Assembly: GCF_964204645.1 (NCBI RefSeq)
Contig: NC_134028.1
Coordinates: forward strand, 248,001-312,000
DNA: 64,000 nt
Direction of reading: 5' to 3'
Origin: Tubulanus polymorphus
Lineage: Eukaryota > Nemertea > Palaeonemertea > Tubulaniformes > Tubulanidae
Part shown: positions 1 to 11,600 of the stretch, in pieces
Numbering within the stretch: position 1 is the stretch's first letter
Layout: the number at the start of each line of letters is the position of its first letter
Notes under the pieces: model-generated
Databases searched by the model: none
The model's input: only the letters and a program-made list of their open reading frames with translations
Told to the model about the DNA's origin: nothing
Translations under genes and position numbers: made by a program

Positions 1-92
1 CAGTCCGTCTACTCGAAATCAGTTCAGTTTACCTTAACCTATCATTTCAGATCGAGTCCATCATCTTCAGGAGCATAAATAGCCAGAAAATT

Positions 93-194
93 CTTAATCT
101 TTCCACCTATCTATTTGAAATCAGTTCAATACGCCTTAGCCCATCTTTTCAGATTGAGTCCATCATCTTCAGAACCAAAGGCAGCCAGAAAATT
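93..194 (+). repeat. Satellite subunit type B (reference copy)
   Basis: First complete B subunit. Diagnostic parts are ttcaatacgcctta followed by gcccatc, acccatc or acacatc, then ttttcagattgag (or gattcag, gattgaa), and finally aaccaaaggcagcc or aaccaaaagcagcc. The right domain adds aaaagctgcc and ggcagctag. B is the dispensable member: it is absent from A-C dimers. Its last part shares the agccagaaaatt ending with A, which suggests that A and B ends are interchangeable during exchange. Confidence 0.95.
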
Positions 195-296
195 CTGATT
201 CTTTCCACCTATCTATTTGAAATCAGTTCAGTTCACCCTAACCCATCAATTAAGATAGAATTCATCATCTTTAGGACCCTATTTTGCAAGAAAAAT
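195..296 (+). repeat. Satellite subunit type C (reference copy)
   Basis: First complete C subunit. Diagnostic parts are gttcaccctaaccc or gtacaccctaaccc, atcaattaagatagaattc, then aggaccctattttgc and an ending agaaaaat. It normally carries one EcoRI site (gaattc), lost in the gaactc variant, and the nine-base CCCTAACCC. It is about 77% identical to B by hand alignment and always precedes A. Its opening is ctgattc after a B subunit in many copies, but cttaatc where it follows A directly, so the first bases track the upstream neighbour. Confidence 0.95.
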
Positions 297-398
297 CTGT
301 ATCTTTCAGTCCATCTACTCGAAATCAGTTCAGTTTACCTTAACCTATCATTTCAGATCGAGTCCATCATCTTCAGGAGCATAAATAGCCAGAAAATT
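297..398 (+). repeat. Satellite subunit type A (reference copy)
   Basis: First complete A subunit, taken to begin at ctgtatctttcag. Diagnostic parts are ctactcgaaatc near base 20, gtttaccttaacctatc near base 37, cagatcgag near base 58 and ggagcataaatagcc near base 80. It holds two TCGA sites. Variants elsewhere include ctgctcg, ctattcg and ctacttg, agtctacc for agtttacc, ataaataacc for ataaatagcc, and a TTG in place of the opening CTG in the right domain. A is present in every dimer and trimer and is always followed by B or C. By hand alignment it is about 78% identical to B. Confidence 0.95.
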
Positions 399-500
399 CT
401 TAATCTTTCCACCTATCCATTTGAAATCAGTTCAGTACACCCTAACCCATCAATTAAGATAGAATTCATCATCTTTAGGACCCTATTTTGCAAGAAAAAT
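297..500 (+). repeat. A-C dimer, 204 bp (reference copy)
   Basis: A at 297-398 is followed directly by C at 399-500 without B. The C has the tatccatttg variant and the cagtacaccc form, which recurs near 3068, 9086, 15109, 19287 and 23977 in the left domain and near 33363, 37443, 58761 in the right. Dimers are interspersed irregularly among trimers. The simplest origin is loss of a B, or fusion of the front of B to the rest of C, by misaligned exchange. Confidence 0.92.
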
Positions 501-806
501 CTGTATCTTTCAGTCCATCTACTCGAAATCAGTTCAGTTTACCTTAACCTATCATTTCAGATCGAGTCCATCATCTTCAGGAGCATAAATAGCCAGAAAA
601 TTCTTAATCTTTCCACCTATCTATTTGAAATCAGTTCAATACGCCTTAGCCCATCTTTTCAGATTGAGTCCATCATCTTCAGAACCAAAGGCAGCCAGAA
701 AATTCTGATTCTTTCCATCTATCTATTTGAAATCAGTTCAGTTCACCCTAACTCATCAATTAAGATAGAATTCATCATCTTTAGGACCCTATTTTGCAAG
801 AAAAAT
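501..806 (+). repeat. A-B-C trimer, 306 bp (reference copy)
   Basis: A at 501-602, B at 603-704 and C at 705-806 make the commonest second-level unit. The C here reads ttctttccatctatc and aactcatc, a variant pair recurring at the same relative place in later higher-order copies (for example near 3368, 9386, 15404, 19586 and 24288), so it is a useful landmark. Confidence 0.93.
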
Positions 807-2652
807 CTGTATCTTTCAGTCCATCTACTCGAAATCAGTTCAGTTTACCTTAACCTATCATTTCAGATCGAGTCCATCATCTTCAGGAGCATAAATAGCC
901 AGAAAATTCTTAATCTTTCCACCTATCTATTTGAAATCAGTTCAATACGCCTTAGCCCATCTTTTCAGATTGAGTCCATCATCTTCAGAACCAAAGGCAG
1001 CCAGAAAATTCTGATTCTTTCCACCTATCTATTTGAAATCAGTTCAGTTCACCCTAACTCATCAATTAAGATAGAATTCATCATCTTTAGGACCCTATTT
1101 TGCAAGAAAAATCTGTATCTTTCAGTCCATCTACTCGAAATCAGTTCAGTTTACCTTAACCTATCATTTCAGATCGAGTCCATCATCTTCAGGAGCATAA
1201 ATAACCAGAAAATTCTTAATCTTTCCACCTATCTATTTGAAATCAGTTCAATACGCCTTAGCCCATCTTTTCAGATTCAGTCCATCATCTTCAGAACCAA
1301 AGGCAGCCAGAAAATTCTTAATCTTTCCACCTATCTGTTTGAAATCAGTTCAGTTCACCCTAACCCATCAATTTAGATAGAATTCATCATCTTTAGGACC
1401 CTATTTTGCAAGAAAAACCTGTATCTTTCAGTCCATCTGCTCGAAATCAGTTCAGTTTACCTTAACCTATCATTTCAGATCGAGTCCATCATCTTCAGGA
1501 GCATAAATAGCCAGAAAATTCTTAATCTTTCCACCTATCTATTTGAAATCAGTTCAATACGCCTTAACACATCTTTTCAGATTGAATCCATCATCTTCAG
1601 AACCAAAAGCAGCCAGAAAATTCTGATTCTTTCAACCTATCTATTTGAAATCAGTTCAGTACACCCTAACCCATCAATTAAGATAGAACTCATCATCTTT
1701 AGGACCCTATTTTGCAAGAAAAATCTGTATCTTTCAGTCCATCTGCTCGAAATCAGTTCAGTTTACCTTAACCTATCATTTCAGATCGAGTCCATCATCT
1801 TCAGGAGCATAAATAGCCAGAAAATTCTTAATCTTTCCACCTATCTATTTGAAATCAGTTCAATACGCCTTAACACATCTTTTCAGATTGAATCCATCAT
1901 CTTCAGAACCAAAAGCAGCCAGAAAATTCTTAATCTTTCAACCTATCTATTTGAAATCAGTTCAGTACACCCTAACCCATCAATTAAGATAGAATTCATC
2001 ATCTTTAGGACCCTATTTTGCAAGAAAAATCTGTATCTTTCAGTCCATCTACTTGAAATCAGTTCAGTTTACCTTAACCTATCATTTCAGATCGAGTCCA
2101 TCATCTTCAGGAGCATAAATAGCCAGAAAATTCTTAATCTTTCCACCTATCTATTTGAAATCAGTTCAATACGCCTTAGCCCATCTTTTCAGATTGAGTC
2201 CATCATCTTCAGAACCAAAGGCAGCCAGAAAATTCTGATTCTTTCAACCTATCTATTTGAAATCAGTTCAGTTCACCCTAACCCATCAATTAAGATAGAA
2301 TTCATCATCTTTAGGACCCTATTTTGCAAGAAAAATCTGTATCTTTCAGTCCATCTACTCGAAATCAGTTCAGTTTACCTTAACCTATCATTTCAGATCG
2401 AGTCCATCATCTTCAGGAGCATAAATAGCCAGAAAATTCTTAATCTTTCCACCTATCTATTTGAAATCAGTTCAATACGCCTTAACACATCTTTTCAGAT
2501 TGAATCCATCATCTTCAGAACCAAAAGCAGCCAGAAAATTCTTAATCTTTCAACCTATCTATTTGAAATCAGTTCAGTACACCCTAACCCATAAATTAAG
2601 ATAGAATTCATCATCTTTAGGACCCTATTTTGCAAGAAAAATCTGTATCTTT

Positions 2653-5600
2653 CAGTCCGTCTACTCGAAATCAGTTCAGTTTACCTTAACCTATCATTTC
2701 AGATCGAGTCCATCATCTTCAGGAGCATAAATAGCCAGAAAATTCTTAATCTTTCCACCTATCTATTTGAAATCAGTTCAATACGCCTTAGCCCATCTTT
2801 TCAGATTGAGTCCATCATCTTCAGAACCAAAGGCAGCCAGAAAATTCTGATTCTTTCCACCTATCTATTTGAAATCAGTTCAGTTCACCCTAACCCATCA
2901 ATTAAGATAGAATTCATCATCTTTAGGACCCTATTTTGCAAGAAAAATCTGTATCTTTCAGTCCATCTACTCGAAATCAGTTCAGTTTACCTTAACCTAT
3001 CATTTCAGATCGAGTCCATCATCTTCAGGAGCATAAATAGCCAGAAAATTCTTAATCTTTCCACCTATCCATTTGAAATCAGTTCAGTACACCCTAACCC
3101 ATCAATTAAGATAGAATTCATCATCTTTAGGACCCTATTTTGCAAGAAAAATCTGTATCTTTCAGTCCATCTACTCGAAATCAGTTCAGTTTACCTTAAC
3201 CTATCATTTCAGATCGAGTCCATCATCTTCAGGAGCATAAATAGCCAGAAAATTCTTAATCTTTCCACCTATCTATTTGAAATCAGTTCAATACGCCTTA
3301 GCCCATCTTTTCAGATTGAGTCCATCATCTTCAGAACCAAAGGCAGCCAGAAAATTCTGATTCTTTCCATCTATCTATTTGAAATCAGTTCAGTTCACCC
3401 TAACTCATCAATTAAGATAGAATTCATCATCTTTAGGACCCTATTTTGCAAGAAAAATCTGTATCTTTCAGTCCATCTACTCGAAATCAGTTCAGTTTAC
3501 CTTAACCTATCATTTCAGATCGAGTCCATCATCTTCAGGAGCATAAATAGCCAGAAAATTCTTAATCTTTCCACCTATCTATTTGAAATCAGTTCAATAC
3601 GCCTTAGCCCATCTTTTCAAATTGAGTCCATCATCTTCAGAACCAAAGGCAGCCAGAAAATTCTGATTCTTTCCACCTATCTATTTGAAATCAGTTCAGT
3701 TCACCCTAACTCATCAATTAAGATAGAATTCATCATCTTTAGGACCCTATTTTGCAAGAAAAATCTGTATCTTTCAGTCCATCTACTCGAAATCAGTTCA
3801 GTTTACCTTAACCTATCATTTCAGATCGAGTCCATCATCTTCAGGAGCATAAATAACCAGAAAATTCTTAATCTTTCAACCTATCTGTTTGAAATCAGTT
3901 CAGTACACCCTAACCCATCAATTAAGATAGAATTCATCATCTTTAGGACCCTATTTTGCAAGAAAAATCTGTATCTTTCAGTCCATCTACTCGAAATCAG
4001 TTCAGTTTACCTTAACCTATCATTTCAGATCGAGTCCATCATCTTCAGGAGCATAAATAACCAGAAAATTCTTAATCTTTCCACCTATCTATTTGAAATC
4101 AGTTCAATACGCCTTAGCCCATCTTTTCAGATTCAGTCCATCATCTTCAGAACCAAAGGCAGCCAGAAAATTCTTAATCTTTCCACCTATCTGTTTGAAA
4201 TCAGTTCAGTTCACCCTAACCCATCAATTTAGATAGAATTCATCATCTTTAGGACCCTATTTTGCAAGAAAAACCTGTATCTTTCAGTCCATCTGCTCGA
4301 AATCAGTTCAGTTTACCTTAACCTATCATTTCAGATCGAGTCCATCATCTTCAGGAGCATAAATAGCCAGAAAATTCTTAATCTTTCCACCTATCTATTT
4401 GAAATCAGTTCAATACGCCTTAACACATCTTTTCAGATTGAATCCATCATCTTCAGAACCAAAAGCAGCCAGAAAATTCTGATTCTTTCAACCTATCTAT
4501 TTGAAATCAGTTCAGTACACCCTAACCCATCAATTAAGATAGAACTCATCATCTTTAGGACCCTATTTTGCAAGAAAAATCTGTATCTTTCAGTCCATCT
4601 GCTCGAAATCAGTTCAGTTTACCTTAACCTATCATTTCAGATCGAGTCCATCATCTTCAGGAGCATAAATAGCCAGAAAATTCTTAATCTTTCCACCTAT
4701 CTATTTGAAATCAGTTCAATACGCCTTAACACATCTTTTCAGATTGAATCCATCATCTTCAGAACCAAAAGCAGCCAGAAAATTCTTAATCTTTCAACCT
4801 ATCTATTTGAAATCAGTTCAGTACACCCTAACCCATCAATTAAGATAGAATTCATCATCTTTAGGACCCTATTTTGCAAGAAAAATCTGTATCTTTCAGT
4901 CCATCTGCTCGAAATCAGTTCAGTTTACCTTAACCTATCATTTCAGATCGAGTCCATCATCTTCAGGAGCATAAATAGCCAGAAAATTCTTAATCTTTCC
5001 ACCTATCTATTTGAAATCAGTTCAATACGCCTTAACACATCTTTTCAGATTGAATCCATCATCTTCAGAACCAAAAGCAGCCAGAAAATTCTTAATCTTT
5101 CAACCTATCTATTTGAAATCAGTTCAGTACACCCTAACCCATCAATTAAGATAGAATTCATCATCTTTAGGACCCTATTTTGCAAGAAAAATCTGTATCT
5201 TTCAGTCCATCTACTCGAAATCAGTTCAGTTTACCTTAACCTATCATTTCAGATCGAGTCCATCATCTTCAGGAGCATAAATAGCCAGAAAATTCTTAAT
5301 CTTTCCACCTATCTATTTGAAATCAGTTCAATACGCCTTAGCCCATCTTTTCAGATTGAGTCCATCATCTTCAGAACCAAAGGCAGCCAGAAAATTCTGA
5401 TTCTTTCCACCTATCTATTTGAAATCAGTTCAGTTCACCCTAACCCATCAATTAAGGTAGAATTCATCATCTTTAGGACCCTATTTTGCAAGAAACATCT
5501 GTATCTTTCAGTCCATCTACTCGAAATCAGTTCAGTTTACCTTAACCTATCATTTCAGATCGAGTCCATCATCTTCAGGAGCATAAATAGCCAGATAATT

Positions 5601-8600
5601 CTGAATCTTTCCACCTATCTATTTGAAATCAGTTCAATACGCCTTAGCCCATCTTTTCAGATTCAGTCCATCATCTTCAGAACCAAAGGCAGCCAGAAAA
5701 TTCTGATTCTTTCCACCTATCTATTTGAAATCAGTTCAGTTCACCCTAACCCATCAATTAAGTTAGAATTCATCATCTTTAGGACCCTATTTTGCAAGAA
5801 AAATCTGTATCTTTCAGTCCATCTACTCGAAATCAGTTCAGTTTACCTTAACCTATCATTTCAGATCGAGTCCATCATCTTCAAGAGCATAAATAGCCAG
5901 GAAATTCTTAATCTTTCGACCTATCTATTTGAAATCAGTTCAATACGCCTTAACCCATCTTTTCAGATTGAGTCCATCATCTTCAGAACCAAAGGCAGCA
6001 AGAAAATTCTGATTCTTTCAACCTATCTATTTGAAATCAGTTCAGTACACCCTAACCGATCATTTAAGATAGAACTCATCATCTTTAGGACCCTATTTTG
6101 CAAGAAAAATCTGTATCTTTCAGTCCATCTGCTCGAAATCAGTTCAGTTTACCTTAACCTATCATTTCAGATCGAGTCCATCATCTTCAGGAGCATAAAT
6201 AGCCATAAAATTCTTAATCTTTCCACCTATCTATTTGAAATCAGTTCAATACGCCTTAACACATCTTTTCAGATTGAATCCATCATCTTCAGAACCAAAA
6301 GCAGCCAGAAAATTCTTAATCTTTCAACCTATCTATTTGAAATCAGTTCAGTACACCCTAACCCATCAATTAAGATAGAATTCATCATCTTTAGGACCCA
6401 ATTTTGCAAGAAAAATCTGTATCTTTCAGTCCATCTACTCGAAATCAGTTCAGTTTACCTTAACCTATCATTTCAGATCGAGTCCATCATCTTCAGGAGC
6501 ATAAATAGCCAGAAAATTCTTAATCTTTCCACCTATCTATTTGAAATCAGTTCAATACGCCTTAGCCCATCTTTTCAGATTGAGTCCATCATCTTCAGAA
6601 CCAAAGGCAGCCAGAAAATTCTGATTCTTTCCACCTATCTATTTGAAATCAGTTCAGTTCACCCTAACCCATCAATTAAGATAGAATTCATTATCTTTAG
6701 GACCCTATTTTGCAAGAAAAATCTGTATCTTTCAGTCCATCTACTCGAAATCAGTTCAGTTTACCTTAACCTATCATTTCAGATCGAGTCCATCATCTTC
6801 AGGAGCATAAATAGCCAGAAAATTCTTAATCTTTCCACCTATCTATTTGAAATCAGTTCAATACGCCTTAACCCATCTTTTCAGATTGAGTCCATCATCT
6901 TCAGAACCAAAGGCAGCAAGAAAATTCTGATTCTTTCAACCTATCTATTTGAAATCAGTTCAGTACACCCTAACCCATCAATTAAGATAGAATTCATCAT
7001 CTTTAGGACCCTATTTTGCAAGAAAAATCTGTATCTTTCAGTCCATCTACTCGAAATCAGTTCAGTTTACCTTAACCTATCATTTCAGATCGAGGCCATC
7101 ATCTTCAGGAGCATAAATAACCAGAAAATTCTTAATCTTTCAACCTATCTGTTTGAAATCAGTTCAGTACACCCTAACCCATCAATTAAGATAGAATTCA
7201 TCATCTTTAGGACCCTATTTTGCAAGAAAAATCTGTATCTTTCAGTCCATCTACTCGAAATCAGTTCAGTTTACCTTAACCTATCATTTCAGATCGAGTC
7301 CATCATCTTCAGGAGCATAAATAGCCAGAAAATTCTTAATCTTTCCACCTATCTATTTGAAATCAGTTCAATACGCCTTAGCCCATCTTTTCAGATTCAG
7401 TCCATCATCTTCAGAACCAAAGGCAGCCAGAAAATTCTGATTCTTTCCACCTATCTATTTGAAATCAGTTCAGTTCACCCTAACCCATCAATTAAGATAG
7501 AATTCATCATCTTTAGGACCCTATTTTGCAAGAAAAATCTGTATCTTTCAGTCCATCTATTCGAAATCAGTTCAGTTTACCTTAACCTATCATTTCAGAT
7601 CGAGTCCATCATCTTCAGGAGCATAAATAGCCAGAAAATTCGTAATCTTTCCACCTATCTATTTGAAATCAGTTCAGTACACCCTAACCCATCAATTAAG
7701 ATAGAACTCATCATCTTTAGGACCCTATTTTGCAAGAAAAATCTGTATCTTTCAGTCCATCTACTCGAAATCAGTTGAGTCTACCTTAACCTATCATTTC
7801 AGATCGAGTCCATCATCTTCAGGAGCATAAATAGCCAGAAAATTCTTAATCTTTCCACCTATCTATTTGAAATCAGTTCAATACGCCTTAACACATCTTT
7901 TCAGATTGAATCCATCATCTTCAGAACCAAAAGCAGCCAGAAAATTCTGATTCTTTCAACCTATCTATTTGAAATCAGTTCAGTACACCCTAACCCATCA
8001 ATTAAGATAGAATTCATCATCTTTAGGACCCTATTTTGCAAGAAAAATCTGTATCTTTCAGTCCATCTACTCGAAATCAGTTCAGTTTACCTTAACCTAT
8101 CATTTCAGATCGAGTCCATCATCTTCAGGAGCATAAATAGCAAGGAAATTCTTAATCTTTCCACCTATCTATTTGAAATCAGTTCAATACGCCTTAACAC
8201 ATCTTTTCAGATTGAATCCATCATCTTCAGAACCAAAAGCAGCCAGAAAATTCTGATTCTTTCAACCTATCTATTTGAAATCAGTTCAGTACACCCTAAC
8301 CCATCAATTAAGATAGAATTCATCATCTTTAGGACCCTATTTTGCAAGAAAAATCTGTATCTTTCAGTCCATCTACTCGAAATCAGTTCAGTTTACCTTA
8401 ACCTATCATTTCAGATCGAGTCCATCATCTTCAGGAGCATAAATAGCCAGAAAATTCTTAATCTTTCCACCTATCTATTTGAAATCAGTTCAATACGCCT
8501 TAACACATCTTTTCAGATTGAATCCATCATCTTCAGAACCAAAAGCAGCCAGAAAATTCTTAATCTTTCAACCTATCTATTTGAAATCAGTTCAGTACAC

Positions 8601-8670
8601 CCTAACCCATCAATTAAGATAGAATTCATCATCTTTAGGACCCTATTTTGCAAGAAAAATCTGTATCTTT
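2653..8670 (+). repeat. Left-domain HOR, full copy 1 (6018 bp, 59 subunits)
   Basis: Bounded by cagtccgtct markers exactly 59 subunits apart. Landmarks in order: tatccatttg (about 3068), ccatctatc (about 3368), caacctatctgtttg (about 3880), atttagatag (about 4227), attaaggtag (about 5451), gataattctgaatc (about 5595), tcaagagcat (about 5881), gatcatttaag (about 6058), gacccaatttt (about 6396), ttcattatc (about 6688), cgaggccatc (about 7093), attcgtaatc (about 7638) and agcaaggaaattc (about 8139). The next copy repeats all of them at +6018. Private changes include ttcaaattg at 3620, agaaacatc near 5496 and gttgagtc at 7777. Confidence 0.93.
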
Positions 8671-11600
8671 CAGTCCGTCTACTCGAAATCAGTTCAGTTT
8701 ACCTTAACCTATCATTTCAGATCGAGTCCATCATCTTCAGGAGCATAAATAGCCAGAAAATTCTTAATCTTTCCACCTATCTATTTGAAATCAGTTCAAT
8801 ACGCCTTAGCCCATCTTTTCAGATTGAGTCCATCATCTTCAGAACCAAAGGCAGCCAGAAAATTCTGATTCTTTCCACCTATCTATTTGAAATCAGTTCA
8901 GTTCACCCTAACCCATCAATTAAGATAGAATTCATCATCTTTAGGACCCTATTTTGCAAGAAAAATCTGTATCTTTCAGTCCATCTACTCGAAATCAGTT
9001 CAGTTTACCTTAACCTATCATTTCAGATCGAGTCCATCATCTTCAGGAGCATAAATAGCCAGAAAATTCTTAATCTTTCCACCTATCCATTTGTAATCAG
9101 TTCAGTACACCCTAACCCATCAATTAAGATAGAATTCATCATCTTTAGGACCCTATTTTGCAAGAAAAATCTGTATCTTTCAGTCCATCTACTCGAAATC
9201 AGTTCAGTTTACCTTAACCTATCATTTCAGATCGAGTCCATCATCTTCAGGAGCATAAATAGCCAGAAAATTCTTAATCTTTCCACCTATCTATTTGAAA
9301 TCAGTTCAATACGCCTTAGCCCATCTTTTCAGATTGAGTCCATCATCTTCAGAACCAAAGGCAGCCAGAAAATTCTGATTCTTTCCATCTATCTATTTGA
9401 AATCAGTTCAGTTCACCCTAACTCATCAATTAAGATAGAATTCATCATCTTTAGGACCCTATTTTGCAAGAAAAATCTGTATCTTTCAGTCCATCTACTC
9501 GAAATCAGTTCAGTTTACCTTAACCTATCATTTCAGATCGAGTCCATCATCTTCAGGAGCATAAATAGCCAGAAAATTCTTAATCTTTCCACCTATCTAT
9601 TTGAAATCAGTTCAATACGCCTTAGCCCATCTTTTCAGATTGAGTCCATCATCTTCAGAACCAAAGGCAGCCAGAAAATTCTGATTCTTTCCACCTATCT
9701 ATTTGAAATCAGTTCAGTTCACCCTAACTCATCAATTAAGATAGAATTCATCATCTTTAGGACCCTATTTTGCAAGAAAAATCTGTATCTTTCAGTCCAT
9801 CTACTCGAAATCAGTTCAGTTTACCTTAACCTATCATTTCAGATCGAGTCCATCATCTTCAGGAGCATAAATAACCAGAAAATTCTTAATCTTTCAACCT
9901 ATCTGTTTGAAATCAGTTCAGTACACCCTAACCCATCAATTAAGATAGAATTCATCATCTTTAGGACCCTATTTTGCAAGAAAAATCTGTATCTTTCAGT
10001 CCATCTACTCGAAATCAGTTCAGTTTACCTTAACCTATCATTTCAGATCGAGTCCATCATCTTCAGGAGCATAAATAACCAGAAAATTCTTAATCTTTCC
10101 ACCTATCTATTTGAAATCAGTTCAATACGCCTTAGCCCATCTTTTCAGATTCAGTCCATCATCTTCAGAACCAAAGGCAGCCAGAAAATTCTTAATCTTT
10201 CCACCTATCTGTTTGAAATCAGTTCAGTTCACCCTAACCCATCAATTTAGATAGAATTCATCATCTTTAGGACCCTATTTTGCAAGAAAAACCTGTATCT
10301 TTCAGTCCATCTGCTCGAAATCAGTTCAGTTTACCTTAACCTATCATTTCAGATCGAGTCCATCATCTTCAGGAGCATAAATAGCCAGAAAATTCTTAAT
10401 CTTTCCACCTATCTATTTGAAATCAGTTCAATACGCCTTAACACATCTTTTCAGATTGAATCCATCATCTTCAGAACCAAAAGCAGCCAGAAAATTCTGA
10501 TTCTTTCAACCTATCTATTTGAAATCAGTTCAGTACACCCTAACCCATCAATTAAGATAGAACTCATCATCTTTAGGACCCTATTTTGCAAGAAAAATCT
10601 GTATCTTTCAGTCCATCTGCTCGAAATCAGTTCAGTTTACCTTAACCTATCATTTCAGATCGAGTCCATCATCTTCAGGAGCATAAATAGCCAGAAAATT
10701 CTTAATCTTTCCACCTATCTATTTGAAATCAGTTCAATACGCCTTAACACATCTTTTCAGATTGAATCCATCATCTTCAGAACCAAAAGCAGCCAGAAAA
10801 TTCTTAATCTTTCAACCTATCTATTTGAAATCAGTTCAGTACACCCTAACCCATCAATTAAGATAGAATTCATCATCTTTAGGACCCTATTTTGCAAGAA
10901 AAATCTGTATCTTTCAGTCCATCTGCTCGAAATCAGTTCAGTTTACCTTAACCTATCATTTCAGATCGAGTCCATCATCTTCAGGAGCATAAATAGCCAG
11001 AAAATTCTTAATCTTTCCACCTATCTATTTGAAATCAGTTCAATACGCCTTAACACATCTTTTCAGATTGAATCCATCATCTTCAGAACCAAAAGCAGCC
11101 AGAAAATTCTTAATCTTTCAACCTATCTATTTGAAATCAGTTCAGTACACCCTAACCCATCAATTAAGATAGAATTCATCATCTTTAGGACCCTATTTTG
11201 CAAGAAAAATCTGTATCTTTCAGTCCATCTACTCGAAATCAGTTCAGTTTACCTTAACCTATCATTTCAGATCGAGTCCATCATCTTCAGGAGCATAAAT
11301 AGCCAGAAAATTCTTAATCTTTCCACCTATCTATTTGAAATCAGTTCCATACGCCTTAGCCCATCTTTTCAGATTGAGTCCATCATCTTCAGAACCAAAG
11401 GCAGCCAGAAAATTCTGATTCTTTCCACCTATCTATTTGAAATCAGTTCAGTTCACCCTAACCCATCAATTAAGGTAGAATTCATCATCTTTAGGACCCT
11501 ATTTTGCAAGAAAAATCTGTATCTTTCAGTCCATCTACTCGAAATCAGTTCAGTTTACCTTAACCTATCATGTCAGATCGAGTCCATCATCTTCAGGAGC

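Larger units (their letters stand above)
1..2652 (+). repeat. Left-domain HOR, short copy (26 subunits)
   Basis: Starts at the cagtccgtct marker and runs to the next one at 2653. Order of landmarks: tatccatttg near 415, ccatctatc near 716, ataaataacc near 1200, atttagatag near 1371, aaaacctgtatc near 1414, ctacttgaaatc near 2048, ccataaattaag near 2590. It matches the 28-subunit copy at 18871-21726 but lacks the A-C dimer bearing caacctatctgtttg. It is therefore a shortened relative of the 59-subunit unit that follows. Confidence 0.85.

Noticed and set aside
297-398. Shorter internal period inside the 102-bp subunit (20-22 or 34 bp)
   Set aside because: atcatttcagatcgag and atcatcttcaggagc in A are loosely alike, but the similarity does not extend around the subunit, so I cannot support a shorter ancestral unit.
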